A stretch of DNA of 64,000 nucleotides from Chloroflexota bacterium (GTDB lineage: Bacteria; Chloroflexota; UBA11872). Of the stretch, positions 18,754 through 26,632 are shown piece after piece. Within the stretch, counting starts at the first letter, position 1; each line of letters opens with the position of its first letter. The stretch spans positions 66,545 to 130,544 of the forward strand of contig JAPPNP010000031.1 of assembly GCA_028873795.1 (NCBI GenBank), read 5' to 3'. Made by a program: the position numbers and the translations under genes. A model generated the notes under the pieces. The model worked only from the letters and a program-made list of their open reading frames with translations. It was not told the DNA's origin and did no database searches.

Positions 18754-18766
18754 CGACATAATGTCG
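18754..18766 (+). promoter_or_regulatory. Palindromic operator-like site over a -10-like sequence
   Basis: CGACAT-A-ATGTCG is a perfect six-base palindrome around one central base. It contains CATAAT (18757-18762), five of six with the -10 consensus, about 90 bases before the GTG start at 18852. The -35 region is poor. A repressor site over the promoter of the isomerase genes is possible. Confidence 0.3.
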
Positions 18767-18851
18767 ACGCCGTCACCTGTTGGCTGGCGGCGAACCGCGG
18801 CCCAGCCGCCGGAGGTGCAGTGATCGCCACCCACAAGCACCCGAATCCATC

Positions 18852-19799
18852 GTGAAGCTCTGCATTTCCATCGCGTGCTACCGCTGGGCGTTCCAGCCCT
18901 CGATTCGGCGCGACGGCCCCGAATATCGCGCGGGCGGCGGGCCGCTGGCCTACTTGCAGTCGTTCACCGCCCCACCGCCGGAAGACAACCGCTTCTTCTG
19001 GATGGTCGACAAGACCGCCGAGCTCGGACTCCAGGGTCTCTACGCGCACCCGGGTGAATACGTCGACGACCGGGCCGGGGCCGAAGCGATGCGCCGCAAG
19101 GTCGAGGACCGCGGACTGATCTGGAACGGCGGCCTCACCGTCAACATGGCCGCCACCGACGAGGAGTGGGAGAGTTTCGAGTACGACAACGCCGTGCGCC
19201 AACTCGAACTCAACCATTGGGCCGGCCTCACGATCGGCACCATGACCCACCGGCTGCCGAACGTGCACAACCACTTCTCGACCGATCCGCCGATCGAGGA
19301 GCAGATGGCGCGCGCCGCCAGGCACCTCCCCACGCTCACGCCGGTAGCGGAAGACCTTGGCGTGATCATGGCCTGGGAAAACCACATGGACTACCGCGTC
19401 TCCGAGGTGGCCGGGGTCGTCAACGAGATCAACTCACCCTGGCTGCGAATCACCCTCGATACCTCCAACCCGTTTCCGAGTCTCGAGGACCCGCTGGAGG
19501 GCGCGCGCCTCGCCGCCCGAAACGTCGTGGCGGTTCACTTCAAGGACTTTCGCGCCCAGCCGCTCCGCGACACCTGGGAGCCGCACTTTCACTATTCGCC
19601 CGTGGGTCACGGGGACTCCCCCATCGGCGAGATTCTGGCGGTGCTCCAGGCTGAGGCGCCCGACCCGGCCAACCTGCTGGCCAACATCGAGATCTCCCCA
19701 CCGCCGCAGCACGACCCGGAAACCTGGGTGCTCGAGAGCAAGCGCTGGCTGCTCGAAGAGCAAGGCCAGTATTTCGAGCCCCACCTGTCCGCCCAATGA
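18852..19799 (+). CDS. Sugar phosphate isomerase/epimerase-like TIM barrel, copy A
   Basis: Cytoplasmic xylose-isomerase-like TIM barrel (AP endonuclease 2 superfamily), 315 residues. These enzymes use a divalent metal to isomerise or epimerise sugars or inositol derivatives. Candidate metal-site segments are WENHMDYR (Glu, His), ITLDTSN (Asp), AVHFKDFR (His) and the late Glu in NIEISPPP. The open frame starts 24 codons upstream, but GTG 18852 gives VKLCISIACYRW, matching the MKLGLSHETYRW start of the next gene. Its stop overlaps the next ATG (ATGA), so the two are translationally coupled. Substrate unknown. Confidence 0.85.
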   Translation: MKLCISIACYRWAFQPSIRRDGPEYRAGGGPLAYLQSFTAPPPEDNRFFWMVDKTAELGLQGLYAHPGEYVDDRAGAEAMRRKVEDRGLIWNGGLTVNMAATDEEWESFEYDNAVRQLELNHWAGLTIGTMTHRLPNVHNHFSTDPPIEEQMARAARHLPTLTPVAEDLGVIMAWENHMDYRVSEVAGVVNEINSPWLRITLDTSNPFPSLEDPLEGARLAARNVVAVHFKDFRAQPLRDTWEPHFHYSPVGHGDSPIGEILAVLQAEAPDPANLLANIEISPPPQHDPETWVLESKRWLLEEQGQYFEPHLSAQ

Positions 19800-20812
19800 A
19801 GCTCGGCCTTTCCCACGAGACCTACCGCTGGGTCGCCTTCCCCTGGATGCGATCCGACGACCCCGAGTTCGTCGGCGAGATGCAGGCGCCCATCTACCTG
19901 CGCGGCATCGACCCGCCGCCGCCCGGGGAATTGCCGATCGACTGGATGGTCGACCGCGTGGCGGCGCATAGTCTCTCGTCGCTGGCCATGGAATGCGGTT
20001 GGTTCCAGGACACGGACCGCGCCCGCTCGTTCGGCGACCGAATGGCCGAACGCAGGCTCACCTATCTCGCCTCCGTATCCGTCGATCTGGCCGCGCCGCC
20101 CCCAGAATGGGGCAACGGGAGCTACGACCCGTCGTGGAGCAGCCGCCCGACGCCGACGTTTGACATGTCGCGGGCAACCGCCGTGCGGACCGGCTGGACC
20201 GGCGGCACGCCCTTCGACATCGCGGTGAGGGCCATGGAGCTGGCGCAGGCCGCCGGCGCGCGCGTCCTCAGCCTCGTCCACGGACAACCCGGACGGCCGA
20301 ACCACTACACCAAGGATCCATCCATTGACGAGCAGATCGACCGGATCATCGACAACCTCGGCACGCTGCTGCCCATCGCCGAGGGCATGGGCTTGACGCT
20401 CGCGACCGAAAACCACATGGACTACCGCTGCTCGGAGTTCGCCCTGGTCCATCAGGGCCTGGGCGCGGCGAACGTGCGCCACGTGTTCGACTTCGCCGAC
20501 TCCATGGCCGTCAACGAAGACCCGCTCGACGGCGTCCGCCACGTGGCTCGCCACACCGTAGCCACACACCTGCGGGACATGCGGGCGCAGCCCATCACTC
20601 AGGTGGCGACCGGCGCCTTTTATCACGCGCCGATCGGCCACGGCAGCGTTCCTATTCGGGCGATGCTCGACATCTTGCGAGCGGAGGCGCCGGACCCCGA
20701 CAACCTCTGCCACTACGTCGAGGTGGTCCCACGACCCGACTACGACACTGAGCACTGGCTGACCGCCAGCCTGGACTGGCTGCGCACCGAGTGCGCGGAC
20801 TACTGGGGCTAG
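19796..20812 (+). CDS. Sugar phosphate isomerase/epimerase-like TIM barrel, copy B
   Basis: TIM-barrel sugar isomerase/epimerase of 338 residues, paralogous to the overlapping upstream gene. Matching metal-site segments are ATENHMDYRCSE, HVFDFADS, ATHLRDMR and YVEVVPRP. It has an insertion around residues 100-140 containing two short Trp/Pro-rich stretches that copy A lacks. The four-base ATGA overlap suggests fixed stoichiometry, possibly a heteromer or two consecutive steps. The gap that follows is filled with palindromic repeats. Confidence 0.85.
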   Translation: MKLGLSHETYRWVAFPWMRSDDPEFVGEMQAPIYLRGIDPPPPGELPIDWMVDRVAAHSLSSLAMECGWFQDTDRARSFGDRMAERRLTYLASVSVDLAAPPPEWGNGSYDPSWSSRPTPTFDMSRATAVRTGWTGGTPFDIAVRAMELAQAAGARVLSLVHGQPGRPNHYTKDPSIDEQIDRIIDNLGTLLPIAEGMGLTLATENHMDYRCSEFALVHQGLGAANVRHVFDFADSMAVNEDPLDGVRHVARHTVATHLRDMRAQPITQVATGAFYHAPIGHGSVPIRAMLDILRAEAPDPDNLCHYVEVVPRPDYDTEHWLTASLDWLRTECADYWG

Positions 20813-20867
20813 CCGTTTGGTCATTCTGGCGGAGGCTGGAATCTAGAGGCCGCGGGGCGCCCGCCCT

Positions 20868-20948
20868 GTCATTTCGAGCGCAGCGAGAAATCTAGGGGGC
20901 ACGAAGAAGGCGCAGCGTCCTTAGATTCCTCACTGCGTTCGGAATGAC
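20868..20948. repeat. MITE-like inverted repeat (GTCATTTCGAGC type)
   Basis: Two arms of about 27 bases (from 20868 and ending at 20948) are reverse complements with about four mismatches, separated by about 26 bases. The outer ends read GTCATT and AATGAC. The pattern matches widely dispersed non-coding repeats seen in many bacterial genomes. No transposase is present. Confidence 0.65.
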
Positions 20949-20980
20949 TCTTCTATCATTTCCGTCGCTTGCGCCTCGCC

Positions 20981-21016
20981 CGTCATTCCGGCGGAGGCCG
21001 GAATCCAGTCCGGTCC
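20981..21016. repeat. REP-like palindrome, ATTCCGGC/GCCGGAAT family, copy 1
   Basis: Perfect eight-base arms ATTCCGGC and GCCGGAAT flank GGAG, followed by CCAGTCCGGTC. A copy at 35649 agrees at all but one of about 35 bases, and a diverged copy is at 28888. Confidence 0.75.
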
Positions 21017-21046
21017 ATCCCGAGGGCGCGCCGGATTCCTGGCCTC

Positions 21047-21067
21047 GGGCGGGACTAAGACCCGCCC
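21047..21067. repeat. Short palindrome GGGCGGG/CCCGCCC, copy 1
   Basis: Seven-base arms GGGCGGG and CCCGCCC are separated by ACTAAGA. A related element with AGACCCGCC lies at 28819-28838. Confidence 0.55.
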
Positions 21068-21139
21068 CGACGTCTCTATTCGCGAGTCTCCCTGGCGAGT
21101 ACGCTCTACTGGCACACGCCGCCGCCACCGAACGTGCGA

Positions 21140-22756
21140 ATGGACTACGACGCGATCATCATCGGCTGCGGGCACAACGGGCTCGTGGCGGCGTTCTACC
21201 TGGCGCGGGCCGGGCTGCGCGTGCTGGCATTGGAGCAAGGCCCCAAGGTCGGCGGTGCGGCCACCACGGACGAGCTTTTCCCCGGCTATCGCTTCTCCAC
21301 CTGCGCCCACAGCTTCGTGCTGTTCCATCCGCAAATCCTGGACGACATGCGACTCGTCGACCTCGGCCTGCGCGTGTTTCGCCGCGATCCGCCGCAATTC
21401 CACCCATTCGCCGACGGCGAGTACCTGCTGGCCTGGAACGACCTCGAGCGAACCAAGGAATCGATCGCGCACATTTCGCGGCGCGACGCCGAGGCCTACG
21501 ATGATTATGTCAAGTTTTGGAAGCGCGCGGCCGAGCTCTTCGACCCCTATCTCCTGACCCCGCCGCCGACGCTCGGTGAATTCCTGCGCACCGCCGAGGA
21601 CGGGCCGCACGCCTCCATCGCGCACACCCTCGTCACCGGCACCAAGCGCCAGCTCCTCGACGACTATTTCGAATCGCCTCGCGTCAAGGCGTCGCTGGGC
21701 ACCACCTTCGACGTCGGGTACACCGACAACGCCGGCGGGCTGCTCTATTTCGCCTTCGCCGCGGCTCTCTCGTCGCGACTGGGGCAGCGCGGGCTGGTGG
21801 GATTTCCCCAGGGCGGGATGGGCGCCGTCACCCGGCTGCTGCAGCAGGCTGCCGAGAGCGCCGGGGCGGAAGTGCGCACCTCCTCTCCCGTCGCCAGCGT
21901 GCACGTGGCTGACGGGCGCGCCGCGGGCGTCGTTCTCCACGACGGCACCATCATCACGGCCCGGACCGTCCTTTCCAACGCCGACCCGCAACGCACGCTC
22001 GCTCACCTGGTCCCGTCGGAGCACTTGCCGGACCCATTCGTGCGATCCGTGCGCCGCCTGCGCATGAACGCGGGCTACCTGAAGCTCCACTGCGCCACCA
22101 CGGGACTGCCGGACTGGCGTGCCCTGCCGGGCGACGGTCCGCAGCACGGCGCCAACGTACGGATCTGCGAATCGCTCGACCACATCGACCGGACCTGGAG
22201 CGAGGCGCGCGCCGGCCGGATGCCCTCCGAGCCGGTCCTCGGGCTGGTGTGCCCGTCCGCCTACGACCGCTCGGTCGTGCCCGCCGGCCACCACACGATC
22301 TCAATTTGGGTGGAGTACGCGCCCGTGGGACTCCCGGCACCTGCTTGGGACGCGCAGCGGGGTCAAATAACGGACGCGCTGATTGCCCAGGTCGCGCGCT
22401 ACGCCCCCAACTTCCCCCATATCGTGAGCGACGCCTTCCTGCATGGACCGCCGGAGATCGAGGCGCGGGCCGGAATGACCCGCGGCAACATGCATCACGT
22501 CGACATGACCATCGATCAGATGCTGGGTGCGCGTCCGCTGCCTGGCTGCGCGGCCTATCGCACGCCGCTCAGCGGGCTCTACCTGTGCGGGTCGGGGTGT
22601 CATCCGGGAGGCGGCGTGAGCGGCGTGCCCGGCCACAACGCCGCTCGGACCGTGATCGGCGATCTGAACGGCGCTAAGGTCGGGGGTTCACCGCGCGCTA
22701 CCATCAGCGCCGCGCGGCCTGCGCCGCCCGACGGCTTGAGAGGCAGAAGTTTGTGA
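21140..22756 (+). CDS. FAD-dependent oxidoreductase, PYROXD2/phytoene-desaturase-like
   Basis: Flavoprotein amine-oxidase fold of 538 residues. The N-terminal Rossmann motif GCGHNG (residues 8-13) binds the FAD ADP moiety. GGAATTDELFPGYRFSTCAHS and the C-terminal LYLCGSGCHPGGGVSGVPGHNAA-type FAD motif are typical of the CrtI/CrtO/PYROXD2 group. No carotenoid genes are nearby, so a desaturase role is not supported; PYROXD2-like oxidoreductase is the safer name. GTG 21134 is an alternative start. Its TGA overlaps the ATG of the aminotransferase gene (TGATG), which suggests coupled translation and a shared pathway involving an amino compound. Confidence 0.87.
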   Translation: MDYDAIIIGCGHNGLVAAFYLARAGLRVLALEQGPKVGGAATTDELFPGYRFSTCAHSFVLFHPQILDDMRLVDLGLRVFRRDPPQFHPFADGEYLLAWNDLERTKESIAHISRRDAEAYDDYVKFWKRAAELFDPYLLTPPPTLGEFLRTAEDGPHASIAHTLVTGTKRQLLDDYFESPRVKASLGTTFDVGYTDNAGGLLYFAFAAALSSRLGQRGLVGFPQGGMGAVTRLLQQAAESAGAEVRTSSPVASVHVADGRAAGVVLHDGTIITARTVLSNADPQRTLAHLVPSEHLPDPFVRSVRRLRMNAGYLKLHCATTGLPDWRALPGDGPQHGANVRICESLDHIDRTWSEARAGRMPSEPVLGLVCPSAYDRSVVPAGHHTISIWVEYAPVGLPAPAWDAQRGQITDALIAQVARYAPNFPHIVSDAFLHGPPEIEARAGMTRGNMHHVDMTIDQMLGARPLPGCAAYRTPLSGLYLCGSGCHPGGGVSGVPGHNAARTVIGDLNGAKVGGSPRATISAARPAPPDGLRGRSL

Positions 22757-24057
22757 TGTCCACCCGCACCTCGTCTTCATCGGACCAACTGCTGGGCAGA
22801 GCCAAGCGCGTACTCGCGGCGGGAGCTTTGGGACGGTTCAGCATTCCGGACGAGGTGAGCGTGGTGTTTGAGTCCGGGTCGGGCAGCCGACTGCGCACGG
22901 TCGACGGCGATGAGTACCTCGACTATCTCTTGGGCTCCGGGCCGGTCCTTCTCGGCCACGCGCATCCGGACGTGGAAGCGGCCGTGCAAGATCAGCTGAG
23001 CCGCGGCACGACCTACTTCTTCCTCAACGTCCCGGCGATCGAGTTGGCCGAGCGGCTGATCGACGCCGTGCCCTGTGCCGACCAGTTGCGCTACACCAGC
23101 ACCGGCACCGAGGCCACCCATCTGGCGCTGCGCGGCGCCCGGGCCTTCACCGGGCGCTCCAAGATCCTCAAATTCGAGGGCGCCTGGCACGGCATGCACG
23201 ACTATGCGCTGTGGGGCACGGTGCCCACCGAAGCCAGCGACTATCCGCATGCCGAACCCGATTCGGCCGGAATTCCGAGCGTTCTCGGCGACGAGGTGCT
23301 CGTCGCGCCCTTCAACGAGCTGGAAGTCACCCAACAGCTCATTGAGTCACACGCCCACGAGTTGGCCGCCGTCATCGTCGAGCCGCTGCAGCGGGTCCTC
23401 AAGCCGGAGCCCGGCTTCCTCGAAGGCCTCCGCGAGCTCACCGCCCGTCACGGCATCGTGCTGATCTTTGACGAAATCGTCACCGGCTTCCGGATTGCCT
23501 GGGGCGGCGCCCAGGAGCGCTACGGCGTTCTGCCCGACATGGCCACCTATGGCAAGGCGATGGCGGGAGCGTTTCCGTTGGCGGCCATCATGGGTCGCGC
23601 CGACCTCATGGACGTGTACGCGCGCCAGACTCGCTCCACGCGCGACGTCGCGTGGGCCAGCGGAACGTTTAGCGGCAACCCCGTCGCCGCCGCCGCCGGC
23701 ATCGCCGCATTGGATGTGCTGTCCGGCGACGGCGTCTACGACCGGCTGCAGGCCACCGGGTCGCGGCTGCGCCAGGGCATCGAAGACCTGGGCCGTAAGC
23801 ATGGCGTGCCCACGCAAGCGTTGGGTGAAGACCCGGTCTTTGGCGTCCGGTTCATGGAAAACGCGAACCCCAAGACCTGGATGGACCTGCAGGAGCACGA
23901 CGGCGACTTCGGCCACCGCTGGAGCATCGAGTGCATTCGCGGCGGCCTGCTGCTCAACCCCAACGAAAAGTGGTACGTCTCCATCGCCCATGACGACGCC
24001 GACCTCGACCGCACCCTCGAGATCGTCGACGGCGCCTTCCGACGGGCGCTCGCTTAG
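22756..24057 (+). CDS. Class III PLP aminotransferase (HemL-like)
   Basis: PLP enzyme of 433 residues from aminotransferase class III. It shows TSTGTEATHLALRGAR (cofactor phosphate), FDEIVTGFR (PLP-ring Asp) and ATYGKAMAGAFPLAA (Schiff-base Lys in GKAM). Overall it resembles glutamate-1-semialdehyde aminomutase, but the catalytic loop is not the canonical HemL GKIIGGG form and no tetrapyrrole genes are near. A catabolic omega-aminotransferase or aminomutase is more likely. ATG 22756 overlaps the preceding stop; GTG 22753 is possible. The amino-acid importer that follows fits nitrogenous compound metabolism. Confidence 0.88.
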   Translation: MSTRTSSSSDQLLGRAKRVLAAGALGRFSIPDEVSVVFESGSGSRLRTVDGDEYLDYLLGSGPVLLGHAHPDVEAAVQDQLSRGTTYFFLNVPAIELAERLIDAVPCADQLRYTSTGTEATHLALRGARAFTGRSKILKFEGAWHGMHDYALWGTVPTEASDYPHAEPDSAGIPSVLGDEVLVAPFNELEVTQQLIESHAHELAAVIVEPLQRVLKPEPGFLEGLRELTARHGIVLIFDEIVTGFRIAWGGAQERYGVLPDMATYGKAMAGAFPLAAIMGRADLMDVYARQTRSTRDVAWASGTFSGNPVAAAAGIAALDVLSGDGVYDRLQATGSRLRQGIEDLGRKHGVPTQALGEDPVFGVRFMENANPKTWMDLQEHDGDFGHRWSIECIRGGLLLNPNEKWYVSIAHDDADLDRTLEIVDGAFRRALA

Positions 24058-24117
24058 CTCGACCGTGGCGCCGGCTATCGTCTAGCCAGCAAGAGATGGT
24101 GAAAAACTACCCCTAGC

Positions 24118-24147
24118 TTGATTATGTTTGCCTCGGAGCCGTACCAT
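24118..24147 (+). promoter_or_regulatory. Candidate promoter of the aap operon
   Basis: TTGATT (24118-24123) and TACCAT (24142-24147) are spaced 18 bases apart, about 110 bases before aapJ. Both hexamers are moderate matches. Confidence 0.25.
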
Positions 24148-24189
24148 GCTGGCGGTTTGCCGGGGGCTACACACGCGGAACCCCTAAAT

Positions 24190-24204
24190 GCGTGTTTTAC
24201 ACGC
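24190..24204 (+). promoter_or_regulatory. Inverted repeat in the aapJ leader
   Basis: GCGTGT-TTT-ACACGC is a perfect six-base inverted repeat about 50 bases upstream of the aapJ start. It could be an operator or a leader hairpin. Confidence 0.3.
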
Positions 24205-24256
24205 GACATGTATGCGGCGGGCATTGAGGCCAGTCGCTACGGCTCAGGAGCAGCTG

Positions 24257-25339
24257 ATGCGCTGGAAGCTGGGGTTGATCTTGATGATGGCGGCGATCTT
24301 CGTCGTCGCCGTCGCGGCATGCGGTGAGGATGCCGAGGAAATGGTGGAAGAGGAGCCGATGGTCAGTCGCCTCGCCACCGTACAGGAGCGCGGACACGTT
24401 ATCTGCGCCAGCCGCAACGACGTTCCCGGCTATGGCTCGCTGGACGCCAACGGCCGCAACGTCGGCTTTGACATTGACCTGTGTCGCGCCGTTGCCGCCG
24501 CCGTGCTCGGTGACGCCGAAGCAATTGAAATCGTGCTAATCACGGCGGCTGAGCGTGGCCCGACGATCCAGTCCGGCGACGTGGACCTACTGGTTCGCAC
24601 CGTGACCTGGACCACCTCCCGCGACGCTGGGTGGGGGAACTACATCCACACCACGTTCTACGACGGGCAGGGCTTCATGGTCTCCAAGGACCTTGGGGTG
24701 AGCTCCGCCTATGAGTTGGCCGGCGCCTCGGTCTGCGTCACCAGTGGTACGACCACTGAGTTGAACATGGCCGACTTCTTCCGGCAGAACAACCTCGAGT
24801 ACAACCCGATTGTGTTCGAGGACACCGATGTCGTGCTTGACGCCTACCAGGAAGGCCAGTGCGACGTCTTCACCAACGACCGCTCGCAGTTGGCCGCGCT
24901 TCGCAGCGCACTGCCGAACCCGGGCGACCACGTGATCCTTCCGGAAACCATTTCCGAGGAGCCGCTTGGTCCGGTCGTCCCTCACGGTGACGAGCAGTGG
25001 TTCGACCTGGTGAAGACGGTGATCGCCGGGATCATCTACGCCGAGGCCTACGGCGTGAACAGCGGCAACGTCGCGGCCATGGCCGCCGGCGACAACGTGA
25101 AGGTGAAGCGCCTGCTGGGTACCGAAGGCAGCTTCGGTCAGGAGACGCTCGGCCTGCGGGAAACCTTCATGCAGGACGTGATCAACAGCGTGGGCAACTA
25201 CGGCGAGATCTACAACCGCAACCTCGGTCCGGAGGGCATTGACCTCCCGCGCGAGGGCGGTCGGAACGCGCTGTGGGCCAACGCCCCATGCACGGATTGC
25301 CCGAAGGGCGGTCAGATCTACGCGCCGCCGCTGCGCTAG
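24257..25339 (+). CDS. aapJ: General L-amino acid ABC transporter binding lipoprotein
   Basis: Extracytoplasmic amino-acid binding protein (SBP_bac_3 family) of 360 residues, capturing substrate for AapQ and AapM. ATG 24257 with AGGAG six bases upstream is preferred over the open frame from 24188. It yields a signal peptide with a lipobox ending VAAC at residues 20-23. AapJ hallmarks are LATVQERGHVICASRND, GFDIDLCRAVAAAV, TTSRDAGWGNYIHTTFYDG and YNRNLGPEGIDLPREGG. A short acidic linker follows the cysteine, unlike the long stalks of the family 5 proteins. Proteobacterial AapJ is a free periplasmic protein; lipid anchoring fits a monoderm host. Confidence 0.93.
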   Translation: MRWKLGLILMMAAIFVVAVAACGEDAEEMVEEEPMVSRLATVQERGHVICASRNDVPGYGSLDANGRNVGFDIDLCRAVAAAVLGDAEAIEIVLITAAERGPTIQSGDVDLLVRTVTWTTSRDAGWGNYIHTTFYDGQGFMVSKDLGVSSAYELAGASVCVTSGTTTELNMADFFRQNNLEYNPIVFEDTDVVLDAYQEGQCDVFTNDRSQLAALRSALPNPGDHVILPETISEEPLGPVVPHGDEQWFDLVKTVIAGIIYAEAYGVNSGNVAAMAAGDNVKVKRLLGTEGSFGQETLGLRETFMQDVINSVGNYGEIYNRNLGPEGIDLPREGGRNALWANAPCTDCPKGGQIYAPPLR

Positions 25340-25370
25340 ACCGATCCCGCGAGAAACGGGAATGCAATTT

Positions 25371-25394
25371 GGGGGGATGCGCGAGCATCCCCCC
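25371..25394 (+). terminator. Intercistronic hairpin between aapJ and aapQ
   Basis: A perfect ten-base stem (GGGGGGATGC and GCATCCCCCC) closes on a GCGA tetraloop. No T-run follows, so full intrinsic termination is unlikely. Such hairpins after binding-protein genes typically protect the upstream message and lower permease expression. Confidence 0.7.
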
Positions 25395-25459
25395 GGTTGC
25401 TATCCGGCCTCCGAAGCCGCTGGCCCCCCGCTCATCGCGCCTTCCTGTAGGCTGCCCTC

Positions 25460-26632
25460 GTGAACCGGTTGCTCTACGTTCAAGGCGTCCCGTTCTGGCG
25501 CAACGTGGTCGTGTTGCGCTGGGCGGTGCAGATCGTCTCCGCCGTCCTGGTCATCGCCGTGATCGCGGGGTTCTTTGGCAACGTGTCAAGGGAAATCGCC
25601 GCGCGGGACATTCCCTTCGGCTATGGCTTCCTCGACCGCGAAGCCCAGATTCCCATCGGCGAATCGATCATTGGCTACCACCCGTCCGACAGTTTTGCCT
25701 ACGGCCTGCTGGTCGCCGCGCTCAACACCGTCAAGGCTTCGGTGTTGGGCGTCATTCTCGCCACCCTGCTGGGCATCGTCGTCGGCGTGTCGCGCCTGTC
25801 GCCGAACTGGCTGCTGAACCGGATCGCCCTCGTCTACATCGAGGTCTTTCGCAACATCCCGCTGCTGGTTCAGCTGCTCTTCTGGTTCCTCATCGTGCTG
25901 AGCTTGCCGACCGTGCGCGAGGGCTACGTCGCCTTCGACGCCTTCTATCTCAGCAACAGCGGCGTCAACCTGCCGTGGCCCGTGCCGCAGGACGGGTTCT
26001 GGCCCTGGGCGCTGATAACCGTCATCGGCATCGTTGTAGCCGTGGTCGTCGCCCGTCGCCTGAATTCGCGCGAGACCGAGACGGGCAAGCCGAGCTATCC
26101 CATTCTCACCGGGCTCGCAATAGCCATCGGCGTGGGTGTGATCGCGCTGCTCATCCTCGGACCAATGACCATCGACGTTCCATCGCCCGAAGGCAGGTTT
26201 GGACGACTGCAAGGCGGCGCCGAGCTGAGTGGCAGCTTCACGGCCCTGCTCGTCGGACTGGTCATGTATACGTCGTCGTTCATCGCCGAGATCGTCCGCG
26301 CCGGCATCCAATCCGTCAGCAAGGGCCAAACGGAAGCGGCCCGCTCCGTGGGCATGTCGGGCATCCTCACGCTGCGGCACGTGACCTTTCCCCAGTCCCT
26401 GCGGGTCATCATCCCGCCGACGATCAGCCAGTACCTGAATCTCACCAAGAACTCGAGCCTGGCGGCCGCCATCGGCTATCCCGACCTGGTGAGCGTGGCG
26501 AGCACCATGACGCAAACCGCGCCGGCCATCTCGCTGATTCTGGTCGTAATGCTCACCTATCTCGCCATGAGCTTGACCTATTCGCTGATCGGCAACCTCT
26601 ATAACCGCGCCATCAGGTTCAAGGGCACATGA
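25460..26632 (+). CDS. aapQ: General L-amino acid ABC transporter permease
   Basis: Membrane permease of 390 residues of the HisM/AapQ type. The long extracytoplasmic insert between the early helices is characteristic of AapQ. The C-terminal half carries the EAA-type loop (SVSKGQTEAARSVGMSG) that docks AapP. GTG 25460 is the start. It overlaps aapM by four bases (ATGA), typical for paired permeases made in equal amounts. Confidence 0.92.
   Translation: MNRLLYVQGVPFWRNVVVLRWAVQIVSAVLVIAVIAGFFGNVSREIAARDIPFGYGFLDREAQIPIGESIIGYHPSDSFAYGLLVAALNTVKASVLGVILATLLGIVVGVSRLSPNWLLNRIALVYIEVFRNIPLLVQLLFWFLIVLSLPTVREGYVAFDAFYLSNSGVNLPWPVPQDGFWPWALITVIGIVVAVVVARRLNSRETETGKPSYPILTGLAIAIGVGVIALLILGPMTIDVPSPEGRFGRLQGGAELSGSFTALLVGLVMYTSSFIAEIVRAGIQSVSKGQTEAARSVGMSGILTLRHVTFPQSLRVIIPPTISQYLNLTKNSSLAAAIGYPDLVSVASTMTQTAPAISLILVVMLTYLAMSLTYSLIGNLYNRAIRFKGT

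Larger units (their letters stand above)
20813..21139. other. Repeat-filled intergenic region
   Basis: About 330 bases with no credible gene and at least three different small palindromic elements (listed individually). Open frames here, on the reverse strand, are repeat-derived and read like the WIPASAGMT-type peptides often produced by such elements. Confidence 0.7.

Noticed and set aside
22756-24057. Naming the aminotransferase hemL
   Set aside because: The PLP-Lys region does not match the canonical HemL form and no tetrapyrrole genes are near.
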